A DNA stretch of 64,000 nt from JAKFDK01 sp036676195 (GCA_036676195.1 JAKFDK010000046.1:3980-67979); one strand, 5' to 3'. Positions 17,696 through 27,104 are shown, numbered from the stretch's first letter. Numbers and translations are program-made. The notes: a model not told the origin generated them from the letters alone.

Positions 17696-19171
17696 TTACA
17701 CCTTCAACAGCGCAGACAGAGCCTGAATGGCCGGATCCAGCGCCTGGAAGATTGGGGTCGGGTAGATGCCAAACAGGACGATCAGCACGGCCAGAGGAGC
17801 GAAGATAATCCGCTCTTTTACAGTGAGGTCATGCATGCCCTGGTACTCCGGACGAGCCTGGCCCATGAGGACCTGCCGCATCATGATGACATGGAAAGCA
17901 GCGATGATTACCATACCAAGGCCGGCAATCAGCACCCAAAGCTGCCACACGGCGTAGGAGCCCGCCAGGGTATAGAACTCGGCGATGAAGCCGGCCAGAC
18001 CCGGCAGACCCAGGTTGGCAAAGGCGGTGAAGGCAGCTACAAAGGAGATCGCCGGTACAGTCAGGAACATGCCGCTCAGCTTGGCAAGCTCACGGGTGTG
18101 GGTCCGCTCATAGTACATACCGACGACAAAGAAGAAGAGGGGCGAAATCAGACCGTGGGCAATGGTTTCAAAGTAGGCACCGGCCAGAGCTTCGGGGGTG
18201 CCGGCGCTCAGACCCAGCAGGAAGAAGCCCATGTGCGCCACGGAGCTGTAAGCAACCATCTTCTTGAAGTCCTTTTGAGCCATGGCAGCAAAGGCACCAT
18301 ACACGATGCCGATCAGGCCAATCACACCGATCAGCACGTAGTACTCCTTGGCCACCTGGGGCAGCATCCAGTGGCTGATGCGCACCATGGCATAGGTACC
18401 CATCTTCAGCAGGATGCCGGCCAGCAGCATGGAGACCGGCGTGGGCGCCTCAACGTGGGCGTCGGGCAACCAGGTGTGGAACGGCCACGCCGGCACCTTG
18501 ACGGCGAAACCAAACACCAGGGCGAAGAAGGCGAAGATAGTCAGGCCGTTGACGGGCAGCTTCTGGGTCATTTCGCCCAGCCGGATGATGTCAAAGGTCC
18601 GCTCGCCGACGTTAAGGTACAGGGCGATGGCACCGACCAGCATGATAACGGAAGCAATCAAGGTGTACAAAAAGAACTTGATGGCTGCGTACTCACGCCG
18701 CGGGCCGCCCCAGATACCGATCAGGAAGTACATGGGCAGCAGCACGATTTCCCAGAACACATAGAAGAGGACAAAGTCCAGGCTGGCAAACACGCCGTTG
18801 GTACCAGTCATCAGGATCAACAGCAGAATGAAATAGTCCTTCACACGGGTGTTGATATAGCCGAAGCTGGCGATCACGGCCAGGGGGAACAGGAAACAGG
18901 AGAGGACAATCATGGTGAAGCCCCAGCCGTCCGCACCCATGTGGTAGTTAATACCCAAACCGGTGATCCAGGGCAGGTTGACTTCGAAGTTCTTGATTCC
19001 CAGCGCTGCATCAAACTGAGGAATAGCCAGCAGGGAGAGTATGAAGGGGATCCCGGTACCCGCCAGGGCAAGTCCCTTGATGGTTCCCTCCTGGTTGCGC
19101 GGCACAAATAGCATGAGCGCCGCAGTCAGAAGTGGCACGAAGACAACTAGGCTCAAAAATAAGTCGTTCAT
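17696..19171 (-). CDS. nuoM: NADH-quinone oxidoreductase subunit M
   Basis: A 491-residue membrane subunit with about 14 helices. Key parts are EIVLLPMYFLIGIWGG, FGFAVKVPAWPFHTWLPDAH (Lys and His of the proton channel) and KKMVAYSSVAHMGFFLLG. Order L-M-N is standard. The start at 19171 lies 9 bp after the nuoL stop. Confidence 0.95.
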   Translation of the reverse strand: MNDLFLSLVVFVPLLTAALMLFVPRNQEGTIKGLALAGTGIPFILSLLAIPQFDAALGIKNFEVNLPWITGLGINYHMGADGWGFTMIVLSCFLFPLAVIASFGYINTRVKDYFILLLILMTGTNGVFASLDFVLFYVFWEIVLLPMYFLIGIWGGPRREYAAIKFFLYTLIASVIMLVGAIALYLNVGERTFDIIRLGEMTQKLPVNGLTIFAFFALVFGFAVKVPAWPFHTWLPDAHVEAPTPVSMLLAGILLKMGTYAMVRISHWMLPQVAKEYYVLIGVIGLIGIVYGAFAAMAQKDFKKMVAYSSVAHMGFFLLGLSAGTPEALAGAYFETIAHGLISPLFFFVVGMYYERTHTRELAKLSGMFLTVPAISFVAAFTAFANLGLPGLAGFIAEFYTLAGSYAVWQLWVLIAGLGMVIIAAFHVIMMRQVLMGQARPEYQGMHDLTVKERIIFAPLAVLIVLFGIYPTPIFQALDPAIQALSALLKV

Positions 19172-19180
19172 GGCCGCAGG

Positions 19181-21232
19181 TTAGCCTCCCATCACCGAGT
19201 AAGTTAGCCATACCGCCACGGCGCCGAAGACCACCAGCACCGCAAACGTCATCATGTAGCTCTGCACCTGGCCCGTGCTGAGTCTGCGCAACTGCTTGCC
19301 GCCAAGTACGGCCGACCAGCCGGCCAGATTCACCAGGCCGTCCACAAAGGTCCGGTCGAACCAGGCATGCACCTGGCCCAGTGCGGCACCGGCTGCCCCG
19401 ACCACGTTGACGATGCCGTCTACGATGGTGCGGTCAAACCAGGCAATAAACTGCCCGAGACCCAGGGAGGTCTGAACCGCCAGTACATCCCAAAGCTCGT
19501 CAATATAGTACTTGTCACGCAGCAGGCGGTAGAAGAAGCCCAGACGCCGGGCCACGCCGATACGAAACTCCTCGGTCTGGAACTTATAGGCCCACAGGCC
19601 AACCCCAATACCGGACAGCCCGGCGGTGGTGGCGATGATGGTGACCAGACCGGCCGCACCCAGGTCAGCATGGAACTGGAACGGATGTGCGGTGAAATGC
19701 TCCCACCAGTCGATGCCAAGCAGATGGGCCCAGGCAAAGCCGGAAAGCAGGGCCGGAACGGCCAGGATCACCAGGGGGACCGTCACCAGGGCCGGAGACT
19801 CGTGGGCGTGGTCATACACATGGTGATCCCGAGGCTTGCCGAAAAAGGCAAGATAGGTGGCCCGGGTCATGTAGTAGGCGGTCAGGAAGGCAGTGCCCAC
19901 GCCGAAGATGAAGGGCAGCCACAGCATCCAACCGGGCCAGTGCGGCGCCTGCGGGCTATGGGCAAAGGAATAGGCCGCCAGCAGCAATTCATCCTTGGAG
20001 AAGAAACCAGAGGTCAGGGGGAACCCGGCCAACGCCAGGTAGCCGACCATCCAGGTCATGAAGGTGATGGGCATCTTGTGGCGTAAGCCGCCCATCTTGA
20101 ACATGTCCTGGGTGTGTACGGCATGGATCAGCGAACCGGCGCACAGGAAGAGCAGGGCCTTGAAGAAGGCGTGGGTAGTCAGATGAAAGGTTCCGGCAGA
20201 AAAGCTGCCTACACCCAGTGCCCCGACCATGTAGCCCAATTGGGAAATCGTCGAGTAGGCAAGGACTTCCTTGAAGTCCTGGCGTACCGTGGCGATCGAG
20301 GCAGCAAAGATGGAGGTGAAGAAGCCCACCAGGCCCACCACACCCAACACTTCCGGGCCGGCGGTAGCAAAGATCGTGAAGCTGCGGGCGACCAGGTACA
20401 CACCAACTGCAACCATGGTGGCAGCGTGGATCAGCGCCGAACCAGGGGTGGGGCCGGCCATGGCGTCAGGCAGCCAGGTATGCAGGGGGAACTGAGCGCT
20501 CTTGCCGACTGGGCCCCCAAAGAGCAGCAGAGCGGCCAAAATCAGCGCCGCCGGGCTGGCCTTGGCAATCTCGGGCAGCTTCTCGGCAATCTCGTTGAAC
20601 TGCAGGCTCCCGGTGAGAACAAACAAACCGAAAATCCCCAGGAGCATGAAGGTATCACCGAAACGGGTGGTCATAAACGCCTTCATGCTGCCCATGCGCG
20701 GCCAGTTCTGTTCGTACCAGTGGCCGATTAGCAGGTAGGAGCAGAGGCCCATGATCTCCCAGCCCACCAACAGATACAGCAAGTTGTCAGCCATGACAGC
20801 CAGCAGCATGCCGCTGGTGAACAGGTTGATGGCGGCGAAATAGCGGGTAAACCGCTTGTCGCCGTGCATGTAGCTGATGGAATAGGTCTGAACGCAGAAG
20901 CTGACCAGAGTGACCACCACCAGCATCGTGGCAGTCAGGTTATCGACCATGAGGCCCAGATTGAACGTCTTGCCAGCGAACGGACCAGCGGCCGGCAACT
21001 GGAAATGAACCAGCGGGTCGCCCCCCGCTCCGAAGGGCGCTCCACCATGCCCACCGTGGGTGACTGCTGCACCCAGGACCCCAAGGGACAGTAACAGGGC
21101 GGCGAACATGACGCCGGCACCCACGTATCCTGCCGCCGGCTCCCCGAGCTTGCGGGCCGTAGCCGCAATGAACAGCGAGGACAGCACGGGTAGGAGCAGG
21201 ATCAGCCAGGCGTTATGCAGTGCGAACTCCAA
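19181..21232 (-). CDS. nuoL: NADH-quinone oxidoreductase subunit L
   Basis: A 683-residue membrane subunit with 16 or so helices and the long C-terminal lateral helix region (about 550-640) that braces the membrane arm. Visible are YMHGDKRFTRYFAAINLF, KSAQFPLHTWLPDAMAGPTP and KEVLAYSTISQLGYMVGALG. It is slightly longer than most NuoL. TTG 21232 is preceded by GGAGGG. Confidence 0.95.
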   Translation of the reverse strand: MEFALHNAWLILLLPVLSSLFIAATARKLGEPAAGYVGAGVMFAALLLSLGVLGAAVTHGGHGGAPFGAGGDPLVHFQLPAAGPFAGKTFNLGLMVDNLTATMLVVVTLVSFCVQTYSISYMHGDKRFTRYFAAINLFTSGMLLAVMADNLLYLLVGWEIMGLCSYLLIGHWYEQNWPRMGSMKAFMTTRFGDTFMLLGIFGLFVLTGSLQFNEIAEKLPEIAKASPAALILAALLLFGGPVGKSAQFPLHTWLPDAMAGPTPGSALIHAATMVAVGVYLVARSFTIFATAGPEVLGVVGLVGFFTSIFAASIATVRQDFKEVLAYSTISQLGYMVGALGVGSFSAGTFHLTTHAFFKALLFLCAGSLIHAVHTQDMFKMGGLRHKMPITFMTWMVGYLALAGFPLTSGFFSKDELLLAAYSFAHSPQAPHWPGWMLWLPFIFGVGTAFLTAYYMTRATYLAFFGKPRDHHVYDHAHESPALVTVPLVILAVPALLSGFAWAHLLGIDWWEHFTAHPFQFHADLGAAGLVTIIATTAGLSGIGVGLWAYKFQTEEFRIGVARRLGFFYRLLRDKYYIDELWDVLAVQTSLGLGQFIAWFDRTIVDGIVNVVGAAGAALGQVHAWFDRTFVDGLVNLAGWSAVLGGKQLRRLSTGQVQSYMMTFAVLVVFGAVAVWLTYSVMGG

Positions 21233-21246
21233 GGCCAGATTCCCTC

Positions 21247-21558
21247 CTAACCCTTGAGCAGGTCGATCTTATCTACGTCGACAGTGCCGCGATTCCGGAC
21301 AAGCTGCAGGATGATGGCCAGACCCACTGAGGCTTCGGCGGCCGCCACCGTCATCACGAACAGGGTCAGGATGGGACCCGTGGCGTCGTCGGCGTAATAA
21401 TACCGGTTAAAGGTCATCAGGTTCAGGTTTACGCCGTTCAGCATCAGTTCAATAAACATCAGAATCCGTACAGCGTTGGTGCGGGTGAGCGCTCCCCACA
21501 GCCCGAGGCCGAAGAGGAAGGCCCCCAACCCGAGCGGAAAGTAAATTGGGAGCTGCAT
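21247..21558 (-). CDS. nuoK: NADH-quinone oxidoreductase subunit K
   Basis: A 103-residue protein with three membrane helices. The second and third carry the conserved Glu residues (FIELMLNGVNLNLM and VAAAEASVGLAII) that form part of the central proton path. ATG 21558 overlaps the nuoJ stop (TGATG); GTG 21561 is an alternative. Confidence 0.94.
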   Translation of the reverse strand: MQLPIYFPLGLGAFLFGLGLWGALTRTNAVRILMFIELMLNGVNLNLMTFNRYYYADDATGPILTLFVMTVAAAEASVGLAIILQLVRNRGTVDVDKIDLLKG

Positions 21559-22076
21559 CACTCCGTCTCCTTTGCCGTCAGGATGATGGCACCGATCATG
21601 GCGATCAGCAAGATGATCGAGGCAATCTCAAACGGAACTGTGAACCGAGTAAACAGATTTCCGCCGATTTCCTTCACCGACAAGGGGCCCGCAACATCCA
21701 TGGCCTCCGAAGGCAACTTCACCGTCACATACAGGAAGGTCATAAAGGCGGCAAAGATCAAACCGATCAGGGTCGCCAGCGGAGCAGAGCGCCGGAGCCA
21801 GGTCCGGGCGCCCCCATCTCCGCCGGTCTTGATTTCGCGGATTTCCGAGAGCATGATGGCGAAGATCACCATCGTCGTAATGGCACCTGCGTACACCAGA
21901 ACCTGCAGGGCGGCAACAAACTCCTGCTGCATCATCAGGAAGACCCCGGCCACGGCTGTGAATGACAGCGCCATCCAGAGCGCCGCATGGGTGATCAGCC
22001 GTGCGGTTACGACCTTATATGCAGCAACAAGCGTCACCAGCGCCAGAATAAAGAAACCGAGATATTGGGAGATCAC
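21558..22076 (-). CDS. nuoJ: NADH-quinone oxidoreductase subunit J
   Basis: A 172-residue protein with five membrane helices. It includes the QVLVYAGAITTMVIFAIML helix, which in known structures has the conserved pi-bulge that changes with the redox cycle. GTG 22076 overlaps the nuoI stop (GTGA). Confidence 0.94.
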   Translation of the reverse strand: MISQYLGFFILALVTLVAAYKVVTARLITHAALWMALSFTAVAGVFLMMQQEFVAALQVLVYAGAITTMVIFAIMLSEIREIKTGGDGGARTWLRRSAPLATLIGLIFAAFMTFLYVTVKLPSEAMDVAGPLSVKEIGGNLFTRFTVPFEIASIILLIAMIGAIILTAKETE

Positions 22077-22906
22077 GAGTTGGAGCCCTCCCCGCCCTTG
22101 TCGTCCGCCTTGGGCTGTATCTGGTCGGGCCGAATCTCCATTGCCTCCTGGGGCGAGGCGACCTCCGCCTTGGGACTGGCGCTCTTGGCGGGTCCGGCTG
22201 CGGCGGAAACGTTCCTGGGATTCGGGTTAACCGGCGGCGTCTGCACTGGGGTGTCCTTGCTGATGGTAGCCTGGGCGGAAGCAGCCGGAGCTGCCCCCGA
22301 CCGGGCCTTCTTTAACTTCGGGTCCATGGGCGGCCGACCCAAAAAACCTTCCGGATCCTGAATGTCTGCCTCGGTTCCGTTCGTCAGTTCGGCAAAAACC
22401 CAGGGCGGTGTGGCTCCCTTGGCCGGCTTGGAGAGACCTTCTTCGGCCTTGGAATACTTCAGGCCCAGTCGCAACAAGTCTTCATACTCGAAAAGCATGT
22501 TTTCAGGGTTGACCTTGCACAACTCGAAGTCGTACGCCATCACCAGCGAATCGAACGGACACGCCTCGATGCAGTAGTTGCAGACCATGCAACGACTCAT
22601 ATCAATAGCGTAACGGTCGACTTCCTTCTTTCTGGTTTCCTTGTTCTGGTGCCATTCCAGCGTGATCACGTTGACCGGGCAAGCCTCGACGCATAACCCG
22701 CAGGATGTGCACTTGTACTCACCTGTGGCCAGATCCGTCTTCTGCGCTGGAATTCCCCGAAACCAGGCGGGTAACTCAGGCCGCTCCTCTGGATACTGGA
22801 CCGTGACCGGGTCCTCGAACACGGCTTCACGAAAGGTCACGCCCAAACCGCCCAGAAACGACTTGCCTGTGCGCACTGCCTCAGCCAGAAAGCTGGTCGT
22901 CCCCAT
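22073..22906 (-). CDS. nuoI: NADH-quinone oxidoreductase subunit I with C-terminal extension
   Basis: A 277-residue ferredoxin-like subunit holding clusters N6a and N6b. Two full CxxCxxCxxxCP motifs are seen: CTSCGLCVEACP and CMVCNYCIEACP. The core (about 1-175) matches NuoI. The last 100 residues are an alanine-, proline- and charge-rich tail of low complexity, absent from usual NuoI (about 160-180 residues). The core domain bridges the connecting region to the membrane arm; the tail is cytoplasmic by position. Confidence 0.93.
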   Translation of the reverse strand: MGTTSFLAEAVRTGKSFLGGLGVTFREAVFEDPVTVQYPEERPELPAWFRGIPAQKTDLATGEYKCTSCGLCVEACPVNVITLEWHQNKETRKKEVDRYAIDMSRCMVCNYCIEACPFDSLVMAYDFELCKVNPENMLFEYEDLLRLGLKYSKAEEGLSKPAKGATPPWVFAELTNGTEADIQDPEGFLGRPPMDPKLKKARSGAAPAASAQATISKDTPVQTPPVNPNPRNVSAAAGPAKSASPKAEVASPQEAMEIRPDQIQPKADDKGGEGSNS

Positions 22907-22915
22907 TCCGGAAAT

Positions 22916-24019
22916 CTACCTCCAAGGCCAGAACACGTACTTGAGAAGCCCATCTGCAGCCTGAGTGGCCTCCCAGCCGTACTTCATAACCCCGGTGAGA
23001 AAGATATTGAACAGTGACACCGGCAACAAGAACTTCCAGCCAAGGTCCATAAGCTGGTCAATCCGCACCCGCGGGAAAGTCCAGCGAATCCACATGGCCA
23101 GGAATACGAAGACGTAGGTCTTGAAGATAAACCAGAAGATCCCCCAGAGGTACGGCCAGATGCCGGTGTTCATAAAACCAAACACACTCTCGCCGATGAA
23201 TGGCAACTGGGCGAGGGTTGGTCCTGCCCACCCACCCAGGAACAGCGTGGCGGCAATGGCTGACCAGGCAACCAGATGTACATACTCCGTGAGAGCGAAA
23301 GCTGCCCAGCGGAAACCGGAGTATTCGGTATGATACCCCGAAACAAGCTCAGACTCCGCTTCGGTCAGGTCAAAGGGGGCCCGGTTCAGTTCAGCCAGTG
23401 AAGCAATCACAAAGACCATGAACCCGATGAGCTGCGGCCAAACGTACCAGCCGCCCCGCATCACCTGGGCCTGCACGATGTCACTGAGGCGCAGGCTGCC
23501 TGCCATCATGGCGACACCGATGACCGACATGACCAGGGTGACTTCATACGAAATCATCTGGGCAGCACCGCGCATGGCGCCTAGCAACGAGTACTTGTTG
23601 TTGGAGCCCCAACCGGACATAAAGATGGCGATGACGGCGTAGCCCGTGACAGCGGCGATCATAATGATACCGATGTCATAATCGGCAACCACCATATTGG
23701 GACCGAACGGAATCACGATCCACACCAGCACAGCCGGAATGATGGCCAGGAACGGCGCCAACCGGAAGAGCCATTTATCCACGTTTCGCGGAGTCAGGTC
23801 TTCCTTCTGAAGCAGCTTGAACAAGTCAGCAAGCACCTGCAACAAGCCATAAGGGCCTACGCGCATGGGACCCAGGCGGTTCTGCATGAAGGCTGATAGC
23901 TTACGTTCCATGTAGACGGCGACGTAAAAGTTCAGCAAGCACCACACCATGACCACGCTGCCGGTGATCACGGCACGAATCCAGTCAATCGCCCAGAGGT
24001 CCGCTAACGACTGCGGCAT
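22916..24019 (-). CDS. nuoH: NADH-quinone oxidoreductase subunit H
   Basis: A 367-residue membrane subunit with eight helices that forms the quinone entry site. Conserved stretches are YMERKLSAFMQNRLGPMRVG, ELNRAPFDLTEAESELVSGY and the Trp-rich C-terminal loops (WIRWTFPRVRIDQLM). It starts at ATG 24019, 3 bp after the nuoD stop. Confidence 0.95.
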   Translation of the reverse strand: MPQSLADLWAIDWIRAVITGSVVMVWCLLNFYVAVYMERKLSAFMQNRLGPMRVGPYGLLQVLADLFKLLQKEDLTPRNVDKWLFRLAPFLAIIPAVLVWIVIPFGPNMVVADYDIGIIMIAAVTGYAVIAIFMSGWGSNNKYSLLGAMRGAAQMISYEVTLVMSVIGVAMMAGSLRLSDIVQAQVMRGGWYVWPQLIGFMVFVIASLAELNRAPFDLTEAESELVSGYHTEYSGFRWAAFALTEYVHLVAWSAIAATLFLGGWAGPTLAQLPFIGESVFGFMNTGIWPYLWGIFWFIFKTYVFVFLAMWIRWTFPRVRIDQLMDLGWKFLLPVSLFNIFLTGVMKYGWEATQAADGLLKYVFWPWR

Positions 24020-24022
24020 GAC

Positions 24023-25168
24023 TTAGCGGTCCACCTCCCCCAGAACGATGTCGATGGAACCAATAATGGCGATCATGTCCGCAAGCTTGAAGCCAGGGGA
24101 AATGTACGGAATCAACTGCAGGTGCGTGAAGCACGGGGAGCGCCATTTTACCTTGTACGGATTGGGTCCGCCGTCGGAGATCACATGGCAAGCCACCTCG
24201 CCACGCGACCCCTCAATCCGCTGGTAAATCTCACCCTTGGGGGGCTTGATAGCTCGGGGCATCTTGGCCGGCATGATCTCACCAGGGGTCTCCTGGATCC
24301 ACTGTAAGGCCTGCTTCACAATCCGGGAGGACTGCTTCATCTCTTCGGCACGTACCCACCAGCGATCGAAGCAGTCGCCATTTTCCTTCCCCAGCGGGAT
24401 GTCGAACTCAAACCGGTCGTAGATGGAGTAAGGCTGATTCTTCCGCAGGTCCCAGTTGACTCCCGATCCCCGCAGAACGGCCCCGCTGGTACCATAGGCG
24501 ATGGCGTCTTTGGCAGTCAGGGGAGCTACACCCTGGGTCCGCCACTGGAAGATCCGGTTGCCCGTTACCAGTGTCTCCCACTCGGGAAGCACATAGCTAT
24601 CCAGGTAGTTGATAAAGCCCCAGATGGTCTTATCAGCCAGCTCCCGGCCGTCCTTGGGCGTACCGATAATTCCTTCGGGAAGATCGTTGCGCACACCGCC
24701 AACACGGAGATAGTTGTAGAGCATCCGGCCACCGGTGATGCGTTCGAACAGGCTATACATCTTTTCGCGGTCACGCCAGGCATACAGGAAGGCGGTGACG
24801 GCGCCCAGGTCCATGGCCATTGCGCCCAGGCCTAGCAGATGCGAGCAGATCCGCTGCAGTTCGGACATCAGCACCCGAATGTACTCAGCGCGTTCCGGGA
24901 CCTGAAGGCCCATCAACTTCTCGGTGGCCAGAGCAAAACAATGCTCGTTCGTGATGGCCGAAAGGTAGTCCGTACGGTCAGTGAAGGGCAATACCTGGGG
25001 ATACGTCTTGGCCTCAGAGAGCTTTTCAAAGCAACGGTGAAGGTAGCCGACGTCCGCTTCCGCCCAGGTGATCGTCTCGCCGTCCAGCTTCACCAGGAGC
25101 CGCAACACACCATGTGTGGACGGGTGCTGCGGGCCCATGTTGAGCAGCAGTTCTTTCGTCTGTTCCAT
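24023..25168 (-). CDS. nuoD: NADH-quinone oxidoreductase subunit D
   Basis: A 381-residue 49-kDa-type subunit. GPQHPSTHGVLRLLVKLDG at residues 12-30 carries the His involved in quinone binding. Further motifs are VDVGYLHR-like (EADVGYLHRCFEK), ERAEYIRVL and RGEVACHVISDGG. It is a hydrogenase large-subunit relative that has lost the nickel ligands. It is separate from nuoC, not fused. Confidence 0.95.
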   Translation of the reverse strand: MEQTKELLLNMGPQHPSTHGVLRLLVKLDGETITWAEADVGYLHRCFEKLSEAKTYPQVLPFTDRTDYLSAITNEHCFALATEKLMGLQVPERAEYIRVLMSELQRICSHLLGLGAMAMDLGAVTAFLYAWRDREKMYSLFERITGGRMLYNYLRVGGVRNDLPEGIIGTPKDGRELADKTIWGFINYLDSYVLPEWETLVTGNRIFQWRTQGVAPLTAKDAIAYGTSGAVLRGSGVNWDLRKNQPYSIYDRFEFDIPLGKENGDCFDRWWVRAEEMKQSSRIVKQALQWIQETPGEIMPAKMPRAIKPPKGEIYQRIEGSRGEVACHVISDGGPNPYKVKWRSPCFTHLQLIPYISPGFKLADMIAIIGSIDIVLGEVDR

Positions 25169-25190
25169 TAATCAAGCACCACCTTGGCGT

Positions 25191-25724
25191 TTAAACCCGG
25201 TGCCGCACGAGGCGAGGACGCTTGGGCCGCTTGTCCACAAAATCCTTTAGCAGCGGGTAACCGCCCTGCCAGTTATCCGGCAGTAGAATCCGCTTCGGAT
25301 TGGGGTGGCCCTCAAACTGAACCCCGTACATATCAAAGGTTTCCCGCTCGTGCCAGTCCAAGCCCGGGTACAGAGGCGTGATCGAGGGCACTTTGGCCCC
25401 CTCACGCGGTAGACCGTCAACCCGAACCATAACAATCTGAGAATTTGTCAGTCCTTCGGTCAGCTTGTAAAGCTGCACCACGAGTTCCAGGCGATCCTTC
25501 CAGTCCACTGCGGTGATACAGGAGGGAAAGTTATACCCGACCTCCCTCAGATAAGAAACTACATCTAGATACTGTCCCTTAGCAACCCGTACGTTGTAAC
25601 CACCAGCCGGGACCTCTTCGATTGCGACTTCCGGGAACCTGGCCCCGAGCGCATCCAGGTCGCCCCGGATGTCCAACGGCTCCACCTGGGATTCACCCCC
25701 GTAATGCCATGAAAAAGCGCTCAA
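25191..25724 (-). CDS. nuoC: NADH-quinone oxidoreductase subunit C
   Basis: A 177-residue 30-kDa-type subunit. The signature WHERETFDMYGVQFEGHPN and ILLPDNWQGGYPLLKDF are present near the C-terminus. The start is uncertain: TTG 25724 lacks a good ribosome binding site, and GTG 25685 behind GGGGGT would remove 13 residues. It contacts nuoD in the connecting module. Confidence 0.92.
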   Translation of the reverse strand: MSAFSWHYGGESQVEPLDIRGDLDALGARFPEVAIEEVPAGGYNVRVAKGQYLDVVSYLREVGYNFPSCITAVDWKDRLELVVQLYKLTEGLTNSQIVMVRVDGLPREGAKVPSITPLYPGLDWHERETFDMYGVQFEGHPNPKRILLPDNWQGGYPLLKDFVDKRPKRPRLVRHRV

Positions 25725-25758
25725 GCCCCGCCAGGCTGGGCCGGGGCATGATCAACGC

Positions 25759-26118
25759 TTAATACCAGTGCAAAACCTTCTTCTTATAGGCATAGAGCAG
25801 GCCAACGCCCAGAACGACCAGGAAGACAAACATCTCGATCAGGCCAAAAATGCCTAGCCCCTGGAACACGACGGCCCAAGGGTAAAGAAAGATGGCTTCC
25901 ATGTCGAACACAAAGAAGGTCAGCGCAAAGATATAATACCGAATGTTGAAGTTAACCAGGGCATCGTCAAAAGGTAGCTCGCCACACTCATACGTCTCAA
26001 GCTTTTCACCAAGGTGCGCGTTTTTTGGTGCCAAGAACTTTGGCACCAGCAACTGTGAGGCGATAAACCCAGCACCAATGATCGCGAAAATCGGCAAGTA
26101 AATGTAACTGGTGGGCAT
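25759..26118 (-). CDS. nuoA: NADH-quinone oxidoreductase subunit A
   Basis: A 119-residue protein with three membrane helices and the family motif KLETYECGELPFDDA (the Cys-bearing TM1-2 loop next to the quinone channel) and FNIRYYIFALTFFVFDMEAI. ATG 26118, with AAAGGAG 12 bp upstream, fits the usual length; ATG 26148 would add ten residues but has no ribosome binding site. It has its own promoter and is first gene of the nuoACDHIJKLMN unit. Confidence 0.93.
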   Translation of the reverse strand: MPTSYIYLPIFAIIGAGFIASQLLVPKFLAPKNAHLGEKLETYECGELPFDDALVNFNIRYYIFALTFFVFDMEAIFLYPWAVVFQGLGIFGLIEMFVFLVVLGVGLLYAYKKKVLHWY

Positions 26119-26190
26119 TTGCCGCTGCGGCTCCTTTCCCCCGCTCATCCATCTTTGTGACGGATTTCACGGCGTTCGTGCACCGAACCA

Positions 26191-26220
26191 ATTATACAGT
26201 AGCGCCAGAAGCTCCGTCAA
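26191..26220 (-). promoter_or_regulatory. Sigma-70 type promoter upstream of nuoA
   Basis: Minus-strand TTGACG (26215-26220) and perfect TATAAT (26191-26196) are 18 bp apart. It lies between the nuoB terminator and nuoA. Confidence 0.8.
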
Positions 26221-26254
26221 CGTTGGGGAATCCAGGAAATTCCCATCTTTACAC

Positions 26255-26280
26255 AAAAAAGGCAGGGTCTCCACCCTGCC
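26255..26280 (-). terminator. Rho-independent terminator of nuoB
   Basis: Minus strand: GGCAGGGT (26273-26280), a 4-base loop and ACCCTGCC (26261-26268), then TTTTTT. It lies 12 bp past the nuoB stop and upstream of the nuoA promoter. Confidence 0.9.
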
Positions 26281-26292
26281 GGAAACCTACGG

Positions 26293-26841
26293 TTAACCCT
26301 TGGTTACCAGCCCGCGCTGGCCCGTTTTCAGCATTTCCTGAATCTCCATCAGACCCTGAAGCAGCGCCTCGGGCCGGGGGGGACAACCAGGAACGTAGAC
26401 GTCCACCGGAATCACCTTGTGGACACCATCCACCACATTGTAGGTATCCCAGTACGGGCCGCCATTGGAAGCACATGCACCCATGGCAATGACGAACTTG
26501 GGCTCCGCCATCTGGTCGTACAGGCGGCGCACAACGACAGCCATCTTTTCATTGACGGTACCGGCCACGATCATCAGGTCAGCCTGTCGGGGAGACATCC
26601 GTACGGCCTCAGACCCAAACCGTGCAATGTCATACTTGGAGCACGAAGCGGCCATCATTTCAATGGCGCAACAGGCGATACCAAACCCCAGCGGCCAGAC
26701 CGACGAGCCCTGGCCCCACTGGAACAGCTTGCGCACAACCGCGGGGAGCTTGCCAACGACCACGTTCTGGTTGACCTCAACGTCGGACAGAACCACAGGG
26801 TCGTTGAGCCAGTCCAGTTCCTTGACCTGGTTCTCAGACAT
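26293..26841 (-). CDS. nuoB: NADH-quinone oxidoreductase subunit B
   Basis: A 182-residue subunit carrying the terminal [4Fe-4S] cluster N2. The tandem Cys motif GIACCAIEMM and later GACAS and VPGCPPRPEALL are all present. ATG 26841 follows GGGGAGGTGA. Unusually it precedes nuoA and is followed by its own terminator, so it seems to be made from a single-gene transcript while the other ten subunits come from a separate promoter. Confidence 0.95.
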   Translation of the reverse strand: MSENQVKELDWLNDPVVLSDVEVNQNVVVGKLPAVVRKLFQWGQGSSVWPLGFGIACCAIEMMAASCSKYDIARFGSEAVRMSPRQADLMIVAGTVNEKMAVVVRRLYDQMAEPKFVIAMGACASNGGPYWDTYNVVDGVHKVIPVDVYVPGCPPRPEALLQGLMEIQEMLKTGQRGLVTKG

Positions 26842-26902
26842 GTCAATTCACCTCCCCACCGGAAAAAACGCAGCTTGTGAATACCATGAACATGCCAACC
26901 CC

Positions 26903-26931
26903 ATTATACCGGTCCCCCAAAGGTCGGTCAA
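26903..26931 (-). promoter_or_regulatory. Sigma-70 type promoter upstream of nuoB
   Basis: Minus strand TTGACC (26926-26931) and perfect TATAAT (26903-26908) with a 17-bp spacer, about 62 bp upstream of the nuoB start. The rest of the 26842-27054 gap shows no gene. Confidence 0.82.
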
Positions 26932-27054
26932 CGGCGAGCGATGCGGCAAATCGACTTCCGGAGCCGCCTGGTAACCATCCGAGTTTGATGGAAATTTGGT
27001 ATCGGGCGTATTACCTTATAGCATTTGCCGTAAGAAGTGCTCCAATACATTCCT

Positions 27055-27089
27055 ACGGGCGGGGCAGATCCATGATCTACCCCGCCCGT
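27055..27089. terminator. Long hairpin downstream of the 27105 gene
   Basis: ACGGGCGGGGCAGATC (27055-27070) pairs with 27074-27089 over a 3-base loop with one mismatch. It lies 15 bp after the stop of the minus-strand gene. There is no T run. Confidence 0.65.
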
Positions 27090-27104
27090 CCCGGCAGTGA
27101 AATC

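Noticed and set aside
17456..19111. 551-codon plus-strand frame
   Set aside because: Antisense to nuoM and nuoN; translation is Gln/His/Gly-rich and has no domain, a typical shadow of high-GC membrane genes.
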